The notes: a model not told the origin generated them from the letters alone. A stretch of 64,000 bases of DNA from Plasmopara viticola (GCA_001695595.3 MBPM02000065.1:248001-312000), one strand, 5' to 3'. Counted from the first letter of the stretch, positions 44,721 to 58,641 are shown. Program-made: numbers and translations.

Positions 44721-45197
44721 ATGACTTCTTTCCAAGAAGAGCAGTCGGTATCGCGCGCCTTTGTATCAGCTTTACTGGAAAATTTGGAGGCGTCTTCGTC
44801 AAAAGATGAAGACCTTAAATGTGTGTTGAGGCAAGTCTTACCTGTCCTGATGCCAGGTAAGCTTTGTAAACGTGTGGTGTGATTAACAAGATGATCAGTT
44901 CGTCACCTTTGTACAAATAAATACATGGAATTGCCTCCTTTAGCAATTGTGCACTTGCTTAAAGCTATGGAGGCAAACAAGGAGTGGGGCTGTGACATTG
45001 AAGACGTCACCACAATTCGCCCGTTGGATCACATCGCTCGATTCATGCTTCGTCGCAATCCACGGTTTAACAAGTCCGTAAGTCGCGTCGTTGAACAAAA
45101 TACAATACAAGCAAAGTGTAGTCTTACACCTTTTGTCTGACTGACCAAGCCTCAGACACTGTCGAATCCAGGCGCTAGCGCGGAGGCTTCAACTTAA
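44721..45197 (+). CDS. Small DPY30/RIIa-like motif protein
   Basis: Three exons, 44721-44856, 44944-45077 and 45156-45197, with introns of 87 and 78 bases, give 103 residues. The helical core LRQVLPVLMPAIVHLLKAME, with a following LDHIARFMLRRNPRFNK, has the pattern of DPY30/RIIa-like docking motifs (a helix pair ending in DxIxxLAxxLxxxNP). Such small proteins dimerise and bind amphipathic helices in axonemal or chromatin complexes. The third exon adds only 13 residues and is less certain; reading through the second donor would end at 45140 instead. It converges with the BCL7-like gene, with 102 bases between the stops. Confidence 0.65.
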
Positions 45198-45299
45198 CTC
45201 TATTTTAGCATAAGAAATTGTTGCATTTAGTCAAATTTAAAAAATTCTCTGCACCAATACTGCTGCTTTGAATTGTTCATACTTTTACAATGTGACTGC

Positions 45300-46448
45300 C
45301 TACGGAGACGGCGACCTAGACATCATCTTGGGCGAAGACTGGGGAGATGCTGAAGGTATCGATGAGCCCGAGTTGGCAGAGCCATCGTCCTCACTCACCG
45401 AAGCCGAAGAATTGTCAATGGAATGCTGTCTCAGATCGAAGTCATTGGAGCGCTGACCGATAGTTAGTGGATCTCCTATTGACGCGGGTGTCGTTAGAAA
45501 GGCAGGATCCAACGCATCTAAAGTGAAGCTGTCGTCCGCATCGAGCATTGGAAGATCGTCCAGGACCATCTCGAGCTGTTCATTTGATGGCACTTCAGTC
45601 ATCATTTGGTTGGATACGGCAGGCATGACAGGCATCATCGGTAGCGTCGTGGCAGGCGACGCGTGGGTTGATTGTGCAGCCTCAACTTTCAAAGCGTTGT
45701 TTTTTGCTAGGTCCATTGCCGTCAGCTCAATTTTAGAAGTCCTTTCATGTTCCTTCTTAAGCGCAACTTGAGATGACGGTTGCGCATGAACAGGAGCAGT
45801 GGTATGCGCAGCATCCAATAGCCCAGCGTCAGATGACGACATAGATATAGGTGCTTGCGCTGGCGTAGACAGTGGCATTGCACTCTGGAAATTTATAGGG
45901 TAAAAGTTACGCAAAAAAACATCATCTTATGTCAGCAATGTATGCTTCAGAAGGCAGCACCTGCACCTCGACTTACGACACGAACGGGGTACTCAGACAG
46001 CAGCTCCAATGGTGCGGTCATATGTTGACGCACACTGCGCGTCATGCGTCCACCTTCGCCTCGCTTGCGACCTGTCATCAAAGTGATGGAGTCTTAATCT
46101 TTTCGCCGAAGAGAACGCCTCTCACCTTTTGACTTTTTGAGTGCCCCCATCTGCAGCGCCTCGGTGGGATTCTACACGTGCATGTAACGTCTTTGTTGAC
46201 ACAGTAACGTTTAGATAATTAGCTCAGCGCCAAACCTCCTGATCTGACACAAACAAGGTTGCAAATCAGTTCTGAACCTCGTTTCCTCGCATTGCTGCTA
46301 TCGTACTGGGAGTCCACTTTGGAATTGTCAGGTGCCCGATTTTCTTAAGCTGCTTAGTCCATTTGCGCGTGCGAATTTCCGAAACGGGAGCGCTGGGGAG
46401 CGCGCCATAGGCCACCGCTTGTGAACGCCTAGCCCCACGCGCTGACAT
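45300..46448 (-). CDS. BCL7-like nuclear protein, probable chromatin factor
   Basis: Four exons, 46278-46448, 46126-46171, 45977-46071 and 45300-45884, with introns of 106, 54, 91 bases, give 298 residues. Near the N terminus, RKWTKQLKKIGHLTIPKWTP matches the BCL7 pattern RKWxKK...G...LxIxKWxP apart from a two-residue gap. BCL7 proteins are small subunits of SWI/SNF remodelling complexes in animals. A basic block (KKSKGRKRGEGGR) and a conserved-looking RSVRQHMTAPLELLSEYPVR follow. The last 190 residues are Ser/Pro/Met-rich with an acidic patch (LDDLPMLDADDSFTLDALD) like an activation domain. The first donor (GTTCAG) is weak, so exon 1 may be modelled wrongly at its end. Confidence 0.65.
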
Positions 46449-47400
46449 AAGAATTTAAGAAAATGCCTTTTTTTTGCCATTGATTGAAATATTTATATAC
46501 TCTCTTCTTAGCTTTTTTTTCGTCAGAAATTTTCTTCTTTGGCAACCATTGTTGGCTATATGATACTTATCAACGGCGTAAAAACCTACTTTTACTATCT
46601 TCGAATTTATTGCCCTTAAATTTACAATCCCGACAATACAATTGTTTCGTGAAGCAGAAACTATCACTTTCTTAGAAAAATACTTCCACTCAATCTTCTT
46701 TTCGGCTGAGTCTAGCACATACATGACCTACTCTTCCTGTAAATTTTCAACCCTTTTAATGCAAAGAAAAAGCGTGCAATCGGCTTTTGAATCCAGTAAG
46801 CCATTTATTATTTTACGAGTCTTAGCTTTTATGCTAGTTTCCTAGGACAGTCGGTATCTATACCGAATATGCATAATGAAATATTTTAAGGAAATACCTA
46901 GAAAGAATGAAGTACTTGCCATAATTGCATCAACATTTAGTGGAAGGTTATGAGCCCTCATTGCATAAACTAGTCTGTAATATGAATTCAATTGCATACA
47001 TCTATCACTTATAGACCAGGTATATTAAATTGTAGATAGCTAAGAATTATTTACCTTCCTTCATGCCTCTTTTGTGTAAGGTGGTGTTGAATACGTCATA
47101 CTTGCCAGCTTGAAGTTAGTTAAACGCTAACCCGGTCAATGGAGCAAGCATCATTTCTTTATATTTAAGGCATGCATTTTGCGCTAATACAAAGACTTGC
47201 TGGCTTTAATGAGCTTGATGTGGCGACTGTAATTGCAGGCCTACCCACTGCTAAGTAGCTAGAACATATCGCTACGTTTGAAGTCCATGAGCAAAGTTTA
47301 TGCTCCAAGGTTAAGGGAGAACAATACCCGGCGCCCTTATTAGTTGTGGTGTAAGCGAATAAATCTTTAACCTCACCTTTATAAAAGTAAATTTGAAAAT
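46449..47400. other. Gene-poor stretch upstream of the BCL7-like gene
   Basis: AT-rich sequence. The bases next to 46448 should carry the BCL7-like promoter. Open stretches at 46455-46724 (-) and 46642-46845 (+) look like chance in AT-rich DNA. Confidence 0.45.
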
Positions 47401-47770
47401 AGATTGTGCTGTTCTGTGGCTTAAAAGTGTCTTAGAACTTTTGCGAGAGTCATCATGGCCTTAATGCGTCTATGCACGTCTACGAAATAGATCGTGCTAT
47501 TTGGTGGTCGGACGTCTCAGCTCTTTAATAAAACCATGATTTGCTAAGCTATGGCTCTAACGCGTCTGAGCACGTCTTGGAGTACGATTGTGCTATGCTA
47601 TGGCTAGGAATTAAAACTTTTCGTTCTCAACTGAAGAGATCGGGTTGCTCATAAAAGCGACTAGTGCTTGCAGTATGATCGTATTACAAGCTGGGCAGTT
47701 GCTCATGCTTCGCTCCTAAGGAACACACGACGAAGCAAGTTAAAGCAATATATCACGGCGAATTCGAGCT
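47401..47770. repeat. Diverged tandem array, about 92 bp unit, four copies
   Basis: A marker of the type GATTGTGCTAT occurs at about 47401, 47489, 47585 and 47676, a spacing of 88-96 bases. Before it lies a shared block of the type TAATGCGTCTATGCACGTC (about 47461, 47556 and weaker near 47655). Copies are heavily diverged, so this is an old minisatellite or part of a decayed LTR. Confidence 0.5.
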
Positions 47771-50700
47771 CTGCTATAGCTCGCGTTCTCTTGCATCCGA
47801 ACAAGCGTAGCGTGATTTTTGTTAATATGCTCGTCAACCAAGCAAGTTGATGATTACTGGAGAGAAACAGCCACAAACCAGTTTAATCCGCCGGGATGTT
47901 CTGGCCGTGCCATTCCTGGTTGCAGCGAAAAAAAGATTATCATTCGTGACTTCCCCAGACGAGGCCAGCAAAGTGGATCTGTATTTTCGTTAAAAGTCGC
48001 TTGCACAAAGTGTACATTAGCAACTTAAAGCGAGGCACCTTACTAGGGAGAGCTGAAGCCTTTGTGATCAATACAAGCCATGGAGAATAAGCCTTTAAGA
48101 CCCTGCTTATTGTACACGCAATTAGTGTACGAGGCATACTCATGATTATCTTGAGGGCTCCAAAACATCACGCAATAGCAAACAATTGTAACTTCCAAAG
48201 TCAGGTAGCTACCTGCGACTAATTTTGTCGTAGTATCTGAATTTGTGCATACTCTAGGCAAAGGACTACAGTCCGCCAAAGCTTGAGACTTGGTCAATAA
48301 CAATGGGTTTAATTATGCTCTTTGAAAAAAATAAAGATCTTATATACATTAAATCATAGTTTTAGGTGTGATCAGGGCCATGTTTAGGTTTGGCAATGAA
48401 AAATTTTGCGTGCCAAATGTCCTAAATTACTATCTAGCGTTGTGAATTCTTTTGTTTTGCGTAAACAGACGTCCTTAGATCATCTACTGCATCTTTACTA
48501 ACATTCCAATACTTCATACTTCCTCTTCAAGGTGCAGAAACAGTCGTATAACTCATTTGTATAGGACAGTCGCCTTATTTGCCGTCTACACCTGATAGAT
48601 CGTAAGTTAGCTTAGCAAACTCACCCTGCATCGACTTCGGTAAAGCTGTTGCAGAGTGCAATCAAAGCATACAGTTTTTTTTTAACTTTGTACTGATTGC
48701 TTAATATGCCTATCGTCATCTATAGATATTTCTTTTGGCGTGAGTACCACCGGTAAGGCTCGCAGTCCCATTTTCAAATTTCATCGTCGACTGCCAGTGA
48801 TTGTCGCTCTGTAATTTTTGGTCTGCAACATCAACTCCCGTGAGTACAACTTCCTCAACTATCACCAGGGACATCGAGATAAAATCTTGTTCACAATAAC
48901 TTCGATCCTAGCAGCGGAAAGCACAGTCTTGCGAAAAGACGCTTGCTATCAAGAATAGCTCCAGCGACGCCTAGGCAATATTGGCAAAAAAGGCATCTAA
49001 GTTCGTGAGCTCGCGAAGCAGGTTTGTTTTCTCCATATCGAAAGTTTCTGGGTCAGACAATAGCGGTGACGTTGCGAAAATTCTTTGTGATAGTATTGTC
49101 CACCTCCTTTATCAAAGAGAGAGAAGAAAGGACAGTATCTAAATATCAAGCGACGAGTTGCGTACGCATCGTTTTGATCTCGCTTGCGTCCGTCAATGTC
49201 GGACATGGCCGATGACAATTGACGTCATTGCTAATCAGGACTCCTTCATTTCCAGTTCTTTTTCGACCATTTCTTAAAAAGTCGCATAGTTCCGCGAGCA
49301 AGTCGCGCGACTCAAGCCCTTTGAAATTGTTTCATCATGGCAATTCCTGAATTCAATTTTAGAGCAACTAATGGATCGGCCCCTTGCAAGTGTTCCTGCA
49401 TGTGATCCAGATGCAGCGCTTGCGCCTTCTCAACGGCCTTGAAATGCCTTCGCTTGATATATCATTGACAATGAGAAGATACAAAGCTGCAATATCAGGT
49501 TACAGAGACCAATGGTTTAGTTTTAAGCAACTTCAATTCTGTTTCTTTCTCACAACTGAGAGTAAAAATCTGGTCTATGTTCACCGCTTAAATGAGCTCT
49601 GACTCACGATTGGCTATGAAGAAGCATTAGTTTGTCTACTCAGATGCCAATCAGTATACCCCAAATAATTTTTTTTATAATTATGTATAAGGAGAGGTTC
49701 ATTACACCACTTTTACTATTAGAGTGCACTTAATCGATGGTGAGAGTCAGCGAAATGAGTAAATCTCGGGATTAGATAATACAGCGAACAAAACAGCTTT
49801 TGTGAAACGAAGTAGTGCCATTGTCCAACCTGGAGACTGAGCAAGGCGAAATCGACAAATCTCTTCGACAATGTCAATCATAAACGTAGCAACTTCATTT
49901 CGTCAGTGCCAATGATGTCAATAAACGCGACACTGGCGTCATCGATGCTGACGATAAGGGTTATAATGTATTTTCCTAGGCATTATGGACCGCGACATTA
50001 ATTTTTGGACGCTTTACGATATGTCTGGACGAGCACTCCGGATCCTCTAATCGCGATGCAATACCACTTATAATTGCTATGAAAACTACACAGCACGGCT
50101 ATGATTGAGGCTTCATACGAAGCGCTTCAGCGCTCCTTCTTCGTTGTATAGGAGCAGAATACGTGAAGCCGCGACAGCTTTGCAGTGTACTGGATATTAG
50201 GATGCTGAGCACTTACGCGAAGAGTTGTGTGTGAAAGTCTGCTATAACGCATCATTAATCGACAAATATGCTTTGCTAATGTCAAGAAGGATTGCTTGAA
50301 TGTTGATATCGATTCTGTCAGTCACAAGCCGATCGAAATGCACAGATCATGCAAAAAATTTCGGCGAAGTTGACCAGATTTGAGCTTGTCACTAAACTCG
50401 ATATATCAATAAATTAAGCGCCGCCAAATAAGGCGTGTCTTGCCGACAACGCTTTTTTGCTGGGGTTTATCCTCGCTTTGCGTCGCCCACCGCAAGTGAA
50501 CTGGCGGTCTTTGTAACTATTTGATGGTAGCCATGGACGACCACCAAATTTTTCGGCCGAGGCTTCTACGTATCTAGTTGAAGGGGCACCTAAGCCATCA
50601 AGTCGTATACTTCTTCGTAGCCGACACCATGCGGTGTCAAAGTGGGGCGGCATTAGTTCCAATATTATGACTGTCTTGATACGCTCAATAGTCCAACAAA

Positions 50701-52099
50701 TTTGCCCTTTGAATCTTGCAACGGCTCAGGGACAGCACGGTGGTACAAGCCCTTTTAATTGCTACAACAATGTAAGAGTGGACCTTAATTCTTGCGTAAT
50801 GCGCAAAAAGAAGCCAATCTCACGGACTAAGGGTAGAAGCGACGAGACAAAATTGTCTCTTGTATCGCAAATAGGTGAATCGGCCATGCGTAAAACACCC
50901 ACACAGTCTTATTGAGTGCTCTGTTTGTCCGTCTGTTTTGGGTCGTGCAGCCGATTGCGTAACGAGCTTGGTATTCAACATACTCAAAAATTTTTGTCTA
51001 GAGCGCCGTCTCGAATGCGATATCTCAGTCAGGGATAATTAGCTCGGATTTCGTAGGGTTGAAAACCGCGCCAACGAAGTGCACCACTGTAGTAGCCGCG
51101 GTAGTTACTTTCTTTTTATTATTGACGAAAAATTAGTCTTTTCATCACATCGTAAAATTGCTACTTTTGCAATGCCATCCACCTTTCAAGCCTCTTCAAG
51201 AAGTGCTTGTCCAAAGTCAAAAAGGCATTCAATGGAGGAACAGGCCCCAAAGTTCATCGCTACCGGTAATCCTTTCTACAATGGTGTGCTATCGTTTGCT
51301 TACAGATTTCTATCTAAGACAAAGAGCAGAGACCTGGAGCACTTCGATTGGGCAACAGTCACCTGTCTTTCCGAGATGGGCGTCTTGAAGACACGCTCCG
51401 TGTCGTATACGCAAAGTCATGCATGTACATCAGCGCATTAATGCCCACATTGATGTCGATCAAAGGATTCCATTTATCCGAGCTCCGCTCAACGAATTAT
51501 GGGTCGCTCTACGTAGCACTTTCTTGGTTGCCTCTATCTCGAGTCAGCCATGTCACGCCGGTCATTTACGAACAAGCGCTGCAGAGTAGATCGCGTCTCA
51601 CTCCACTTGTACCAACTTGCCTTTGATGCCTTGGCCTACCGTTTGCATTACCCTGCATGGTATGCAGCCAGAATTGTGCATAATGAGTGTTGCTGAGTCG
51701 ATAACTTGCTATTCTTCATGCATTGTCAAGGCCACGTCCTTGATGCCTTGGCTAGGCGCTAGATGCAGTCCTTTCCAAAAATTGCTTTGTGGCTCAGAAG
51801 TAGGGCCTCGACCGTACCACCTTAGCTATATGACACTTTGCAGCGGGTGCTAAGTCTTACGAGTACCGCTCAGTAATTTAGGCAATATTTAACACAAAGG
51901 GTCTTGAAGCTAGCCATGTGATTCCCGAAATCCAGCTAGTGCTTTGTCTGACGTTTGCTGCTCATTAATACCCATGCCAGTGTACGACTTTAAATCTTAG
52001 CATTAACAACATAAGAATTTATTTCTGATGTTCCAAAGTCCAAAACAGTAACCAACTCGGACCAGTGTACGCTGGTAATGCATTTGCTTTCTATCAAAG
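47771..52099. other. Gene-poor desert, unrecognised
   Basis: Several open stretches of 60-120 codons (for example 51079-51441 and 51348-51626, both +) give no firm family match. The 51.1-51.9 kb part may be a shifted LINE relic but I could not confirm the reverse-transcriptase motifs. No RNA gene was recognised. Confidence 0.45.
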
Positions 52100-52350
52100 A
52101 ATGTCTTATAACGCATTGAAGCTCCGCTACGGGATCAAGCCGGGCGTCATGGCGCTTCAACCATGCTATACCCATGGTAAGGATATAAGTTGCATCAAGT
52201 TCTAAGACCACATAGTGTTTGACGCGGTAACGATTGCAGCTTGATCCCACGTAGATGCAACAACTCTCGCTTTCGTTGCTAAGCGAACAGTGACAATCTC
52301 ACTAGGCGTATTGAAGGGCCTCAGCTGGCTAAATACTTTTTACAGTGAAG
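52100..52350 (-). pseudogene. Ty3/Gypsy protease-region remnant
   Basis: On the minus strand, PSEIVTVRLATKARV and, after a shift, KHYVVLELDATYILTMGIAWLKRHD follow the order of the retropepsin region of oomycete Gypsy elements (VRLATG..., then FxVLDLxxxYDxILGMPWLxxHxP). The sequence LTMGIAWL replaces the usual ILGMPWL. Gag and reverse transcriptase were not recognised nearby. Old and inactive. Confidence 0.5.
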
Positions 52351-55300
52351 ATTCGGATGCGGTTGTCCAACGCCTTGGTGTCGACGAAGTCAGTCCGTGG
52401 ATATCAGAACCCTTCGTGGTAAACTTAACAACCAGCAAGCCGGAGTTGCGAGTGACTATAATTTTACATAGAGCCCTACGTGACTAGGTCGGTTAGCCTT
52501 CAATTTCGGGGGATCGATAGAACTTACTTTTTTCTCAGCAGCCGTCCCGCGCCTACTAGTTGTTATCTATCCAAAGCATGCCTGACGATCAGTTGGTACT
52601 GAAATTTGGCTTCTTGAACCTTTGCGCACGTCGCACAGGAAAAAAATCTGGCTTTAATGGCGGATGTCACCACACATAAAGCATCAAGGGATATTTACGT
52701 GCTAACCAGTAGCCGGGTAGCCTATTGCTCATTATCATTTTAGCTAACATCCAAAAGGACTGGATCTTTAAATGGGTATCTTTGGAATCCTTCTCGTATT
52801 TTTGCCACCTGAATGCTGTGCCCTTATTTACGAATCTATAAAAGGCGGATGTACACTAAAACAACTGTTCGCACCGCGTCCTTGCGCATTCCGATCACTT
52901 AGACGGTGCCTGTCACCTCAGAACCAATGGTTGTATCGTCTAGAAGTACTGTTAGTTTTAGACAAAGTCCACAAACAACTCCTTTGCTCAGGTGGGGAGC
53001 AATCATATGTGATCGCACACGATGACGGGTATCTAAGTACCCGCTCTCGTGCTTTCCCACTACGCTTAAAAAAGGCCAAAGGCACTATATACTGCTTTGT
53101 CCACGACAATCAGCCATCGGTCCTATTTCAAAGTCGCTTTTGAGGTTTTCATTTTCACAGTGGGCGACTTAAGAGCATTTGCCTAAGGCGCCAGCTATGT
53201 CGAAGCTGACGACTTCGGTTGGAATTGCTTCAGCATATAGCTATTGCATGTTCCTGCACCCACACTAGCTGTCTCGTGTTCTTGTGCTACACAAGGCTGC
53301 ACCATCTCTGAGACAAACAAGACTATCAGCTTTTTAGCTCGTCTTGCATGTCTTGGGGTTAAATGGCATACTACTTTATTTTTACAGAAAATCGGCCCTT
53401 ACGACAGAAAGGGCTAGCAAGTGCAATGGAGCTTTTTTAGCGCTGGGTGTAAACTCAAGTGTCTGACAATTTTCATTACCGAGAGCCAAAAATAAGTGCT
53501 TGTCTTGAAACCAAGACCAGACACAATTCATTCTGAAGAGGGTTATCGATTATCACCTCTAGAAAAATATTTTTCAATTACTATTTAGTATAGTGAAATC
53601 TTCTTATGTCTATAAAGGTCATGCGGCCATGTACTGCTCTTCTGCTACTTCCTTAATTCTATATTTCACTTTCTTATTGGTGTCCAAAGTATGACTCGAT
53701 TTGCGTCACACAGTACAGTTAAGTCACTAGCTAGCGTAACACACACGAGGTTGCCAAGGCGCAAAATTTCCCCAAACTCAAAGTAATTTTTCGTTTGTCC
53801 TATACAGGCGTCAGGTCATCACTGCTGCTTTCTTTTAAAAAGTCGTCAAGTGCTTAGGGGTGAATTTGTCATGGTATGTATCAACCATACATCCACCATG
53901 AAGACTAAGCTCTCACTGCGTAGGGCGTCTCATCCCTACTTCTTTTCTGGCTTAATGACGCGATTTACGCTAGCTTTCTTTCCGGGCTCAAGAAATAAAC
54001 GAAGACTGACCGCTTCACGACAGACACAGGCTATTTGCCCGTGTTTGTTGGAGCCAAAATAGCGCTTTTTACTTTGCTCGGCAGTGCCTGAGTCTACTGG
54101 GATAGTATTTAAGTCAGCAGACCCACGGACATCGTTACTCGGAGCTCTGTAGATCGAGAAGCCATCTCCTCGGTGTTTCGGAGAAGCTCTTCTATTTGCC
54201 GTTATATCTCTTTGCAACGGCTTCCTTCACACTCACTCCTGAGCCCGAAGAGTTGAGTGTGAAACGATCGATACTAAGACTGTCCATGAGCAGAGCTTCT
54301 CGAGGAGTAATGATAACACCCGATTATAACAGACACAGTATCGGCAATTACACCGATTGCAAATAATGATATATTCTAAAGGATCTGTATAGAATGGATA
54401 AGACTCTAATTACGACGGCAAAGTGTTTGGTTTTTAAAAGCTAAAAATAGTACTCAAATACATAATTACTGTACAAATAGATCAGTCTTTGATTTATATG
54501 TTTTTGTACAATTCGATCGCCTTAAAAACCAAAGGACATGAAAAGATGTTCACCGGAAAATGTATATTTTCGTGCGCGAGTCCGGTGAGCAAGGTGCTGC
54601 GTGACATCGTCCAACCAAGAAGTTCTTGTAGTAAAATTAGTGCGTAGGCGTCTATACTGTCTACATGGAACATTGCAAAGCTTTCGAAATAGAGCTAAAG
54701 TCCTTTTAACACCAGTCGTACGCGCAGTTAGCGCTGATCAGGAGAATTGCTGGCTGCTATGTGCATTAGGAGCAGACTACATACACCCCTTCTTGCTACC
54801 AAGCAGCTGAGGCGCACCATGACATTCAAGCTCGTACTAATCTATAGGTCAAACGGCACATTGTCCGTTTGCTGTTGCGTTCAAGCCGGTGAAGCTAAAC
54901 CGCTTATTTTTTTGATATGAAAACTAGAAAGCCGGGCAAGAAGCTGGATTAACATCTGTGAAGCAACTTTGCCAGATTGCTTCGTATCCGGGAAAACATG
55001 GCAGTTGCATGTTGATTTTCTTCTAGCAAAGTGTGAGATTTGCTAGCGCTCAATGTACTTGCTGGTAAGAAAGATAAATGAAAGTCCATGTATATATCTA
55101 TGAGCTTGACGACTCTATTAGCTCGACTATACTTAATGGTCCGCTACATTCTCTCTCACTGAATTTTAGGCTACAACAGACAAGAGAGAGATAAAGCTAT
55201 TTACTACTCTAGTCAGAAAGTCAACCGATTCTATCAATGGCGCAACAGGCAACGAAAAAAACTTTTAGCTTACCGGGGTATCAAAGCCAATTATAACAAA

Positions 55301-58300
55301 GATTGCTCCGGCACCTAGATGTGCCATATTCCAAGTCCGAGATATACGTTTGCGCCAAAGGCTGCGCTCACATCGGAGCTTTGTGTGCGTCAGGGGCTAC
55401 ACCTGCGCCTTGAGAAGCAAGTCCGACAAGTTTATTTACTAAAGTGCTGCTCAGGCAAAGATGGCTTCGAAATTTTTCTACTTTATCACCTTGAAGATCG
55501 CGTGCGAATCGACTACCTTCGACCGGCGGTCCTATGACACACCTTAAGATTATCAGAATGATATGGATGCCACAAGGGCTTTAGTAAAATCGCGTGTAGT
55601 CCTTCACCCTGAGGTGGTTAGAGAGTCTACGGGGTCATCCTTTAATAAGGAGATGTTCATGACAAATCTAAATGGTGAAGACGACCTTGCTTCGTTAATT
55701 ATAACATCTGTCGACACCCGTAAAATTGCCCTTGCTTTACCGCTCACTTCCACATGAAAGGGCAGCAGGTCTTATCGGTCAAGGAGCACCACGTCCACCT
55801 CGATATTACGCTATATTCCGTATGGAAGCCATATATACTGCGCGAGTTTAAATTCTATCTAGATTGACTCTGGCGATCAATTGATGGATTCCTCAAGTCT
55901 ACCACGTACTTCTAAAATTCTCGATGAGAACTTCGACTTAATGTGTCGTGTGAACCAGAAGCATCAAAGATGGATTGTCCGCTGGGCGTCTCAGCTCGTG
56001 GTGTCTACACTGCGTTGGGAAGTCGCTTTCGTTTGCATTATGATTTAGACCCGGCCGGCCACACAATGTGCACAGCCTTACGGTGTCTCAGTACAACAAC
56101 CTTATTGTCAGAACGGTCAATTCCATGAACTCTATCATCTGCTGTATGGTCCCCGTACCCGCCTTACCAGCAAACTTAAGCACAGGGGTAGCGCTTTAAA
56201 CAGACTCATTCAAAACCCGAATTTTAAAAAGTTGTAGCAACTCTTATAACACCCTAAATAAAAATGCGGGGTGCATCAACATCAAATTGGTAGCGATTTT
56301 GTAGCTTAACTTTTGCCTCTTGAACAAGATGTTTAGGTTCCTCACATGTGTTTGTCTAGCAAATTTTTGAATTCTTTGGGTAGATCCCTATGCATGCTCG
56401 TTACGTGTAGCCAACTCTTGCGAAGTTGGAAAGATGTTTTCCAAGAAAAAACAAAAGACTGGCAAGAAAAGATCTCCGAGTCTCGCCTCCACTAATTCGC
56501 TATATAGCAACAAGCCCGCCACATTATGCGCTTTGAGTCAATCGCTTTTAATGTGGAGATCTTTTACTCATCTAGCAAAAAAAGGGTACACAATAAGTTT
56601 TTTTCACGTGTGCTCGTTTTGCTAAAGAATGCAGCGGCCAACACTGGGTCTGTGGTCATTGTGCCGATGCCTTTAACAGCAATGGTGTTTATTAATCGTG
56701 TCCCATAGAAAAAATGAGCTCTCAGAGTTGAACGGACTCCCTCAATTTGCGACCCCATTTGGAGAGTGTACATAAGGTGCTTGGCACCTAGACATGTTTA
56801 CGGTGAAGAGAAATGGTTGAATAAAGCGGGTGTCGTCGAAAATGTGCTACGCAGTGTGTGAGTGGATACAACAAAGCGTTAGGTCACCTGTTAAGCTTGC
56901 TTTAAATAATGACGTTCATGCCTCAAATACTACATGCGGTTTAATGCAACTGGGATAGCTTACCCTCGCATCACATTAGTACATTACATTGATGCCCACA
57001 ACTTAGCAGTCGGGCAGCTTGCTGATATCAGCAGATTTAGAAGGCGTAGGCAAGTCGAAGACTCTGTGTCGACTTAAAACGTACGAGACGGAACTCGGGA
57101 TATACAAAACGAATTAATCGACGAAAAAGGAAGAAATACAAGATAAAAAACTGAAACTGGAATTTTGGTGGTATTTGCCCCCGAAGCAGATACTGTTGTC
57201 TTTAAATATAAATGCGCCCGCAGTGCATTAAACGCTGAAGGTTGTGATCGAAAGACACTATGCATTTTGTTCGACATTTATTAAATTGCGCACTTTAGAA
57301 AAATTGTGTTTAAGCGTTTGAATTATCACAAAACCTTTGTTTCATGTGATATTAATTACGACTCATGTTTAGGTAAGAATGGGAGCTTGAAGCCGGTTTG
57401 TACGCATGCACGGTAGCTAGACCCCGGCTCATTGATAGAGTTAAATATTTCTTCCTGGCTATGAAATCCCACAACATCTGTCTCTGTCTAAATGGGCCGT
57501 GAGTCGAATGACTTCCTTTCAGGACGACGCGAACACACACTCAAGGTTTGAGAACTACTCGGACAAGACCAAGAAATTTTGGAGCTGCCCTACCCAGTTC
57601 ATGTCTTGACGAAGATAGTCGAGACCTTTGGCGTTACAAATTGCGTGGGTTGCGTCCACCAGTAAATTGCAAGCGACATCATGACGAATAGCACTCAGCT
57701 ATCCGCTTTCCTCTCTCGGCGAGCTACTGGTGTACGATAAGAGCAATCCCGCAGCGCTGTCGCCAAGGTTAAGCCGAGTGTCTTATTAAACAAAAATTAT
57801 ATTCTTACTTTAGAACCGATAAAAGTTTAAGGGGTTAAAGGCGCTAAAACTCACGCGCAGATATTTCTATGGGACTCTCACTGATCACTGTAAAGGCGGC
57901 TCTTACAGCGTCATGATGCTGCATACTATAAATCGCAGGACGACAATCTGATGGCTGTAGAAGTCAACTCTTCAGCCGAGCGAGCTCGCTCTATAGGCTT
58001 TGTTTTACTACTATCCAGAATGAACGGCTTGGAAGAGTCTGAAGGGCGCACAATTCACTCTATGCAGGCCGCTCGTGAAGTGATAGACAATATGACGCAC
58101 GCAGAAGGGTGCACTTTGAGCGTTAGAACAACGCGGCGAGTGAAAGGTGCAACTGAATGACGATGTCTTAATTTTCCATCACGATCAGGCGGCGTGCGGT
58201 AGATTAGCGCTAGTTCTCCCATATATGCATTAGCACACACAAACCAATACTGTCTAATGTATTTTGTATCTCTTATATAATATGATTTCGAGTTGTTTTT

Positions 58301-58628
58301 ACAGACTAGAGGTGTTTAAATGTATAAAGTTAGGAGTGGTCGAAGACGAAAGATCGTAACATTTTTTCATTGAAAGGTCACTGCAGCCAAACGGAAGCCA
58401 AGATAGATCGAGAATCGCATTGTAAGTTATATGGTCCTTGCTTATGGTCTTGCCTTTTATCAATTCATTAGTCTGCTAAGGATGACTGAAATTTCCACAT
58501 TAGCAGTGTTTTTTTCTGGATTAATTGTCTTTCTAGAAATGCATCTACTCTTTCCAGCTTGGATGGCAAACACTCAACCAATCAAGTTTAGATTGTATTT
58601 TAGTTCTAATAAACAAATTTATATTTAT
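52351..58628. other. Gene-poor desert, unrecognised
   Basis: About 6.3 kb with scattered open stretches of 60-123 codons. Some parts of 55.3-56.2 kb read as plausible protein in different plus frames, with many stops, and are likely decayed transposon. No gene, RNA or clear repeat could be supported. Confidence 0.5.
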
Positions 58629-58641
58629 AATAACTTTTATT

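Noticed and set aside
51079..51860. Possible LINE reverse-transcriptase relic
   Set aside because: A few word matches only; the YADD and other key motifs could not be confirmed on either strand.
54601..56250. Several plus-strand open stretches that look partly protein-like
   Set aside because: They are in different frames with many stops, and no family motif could be named; left as desert.
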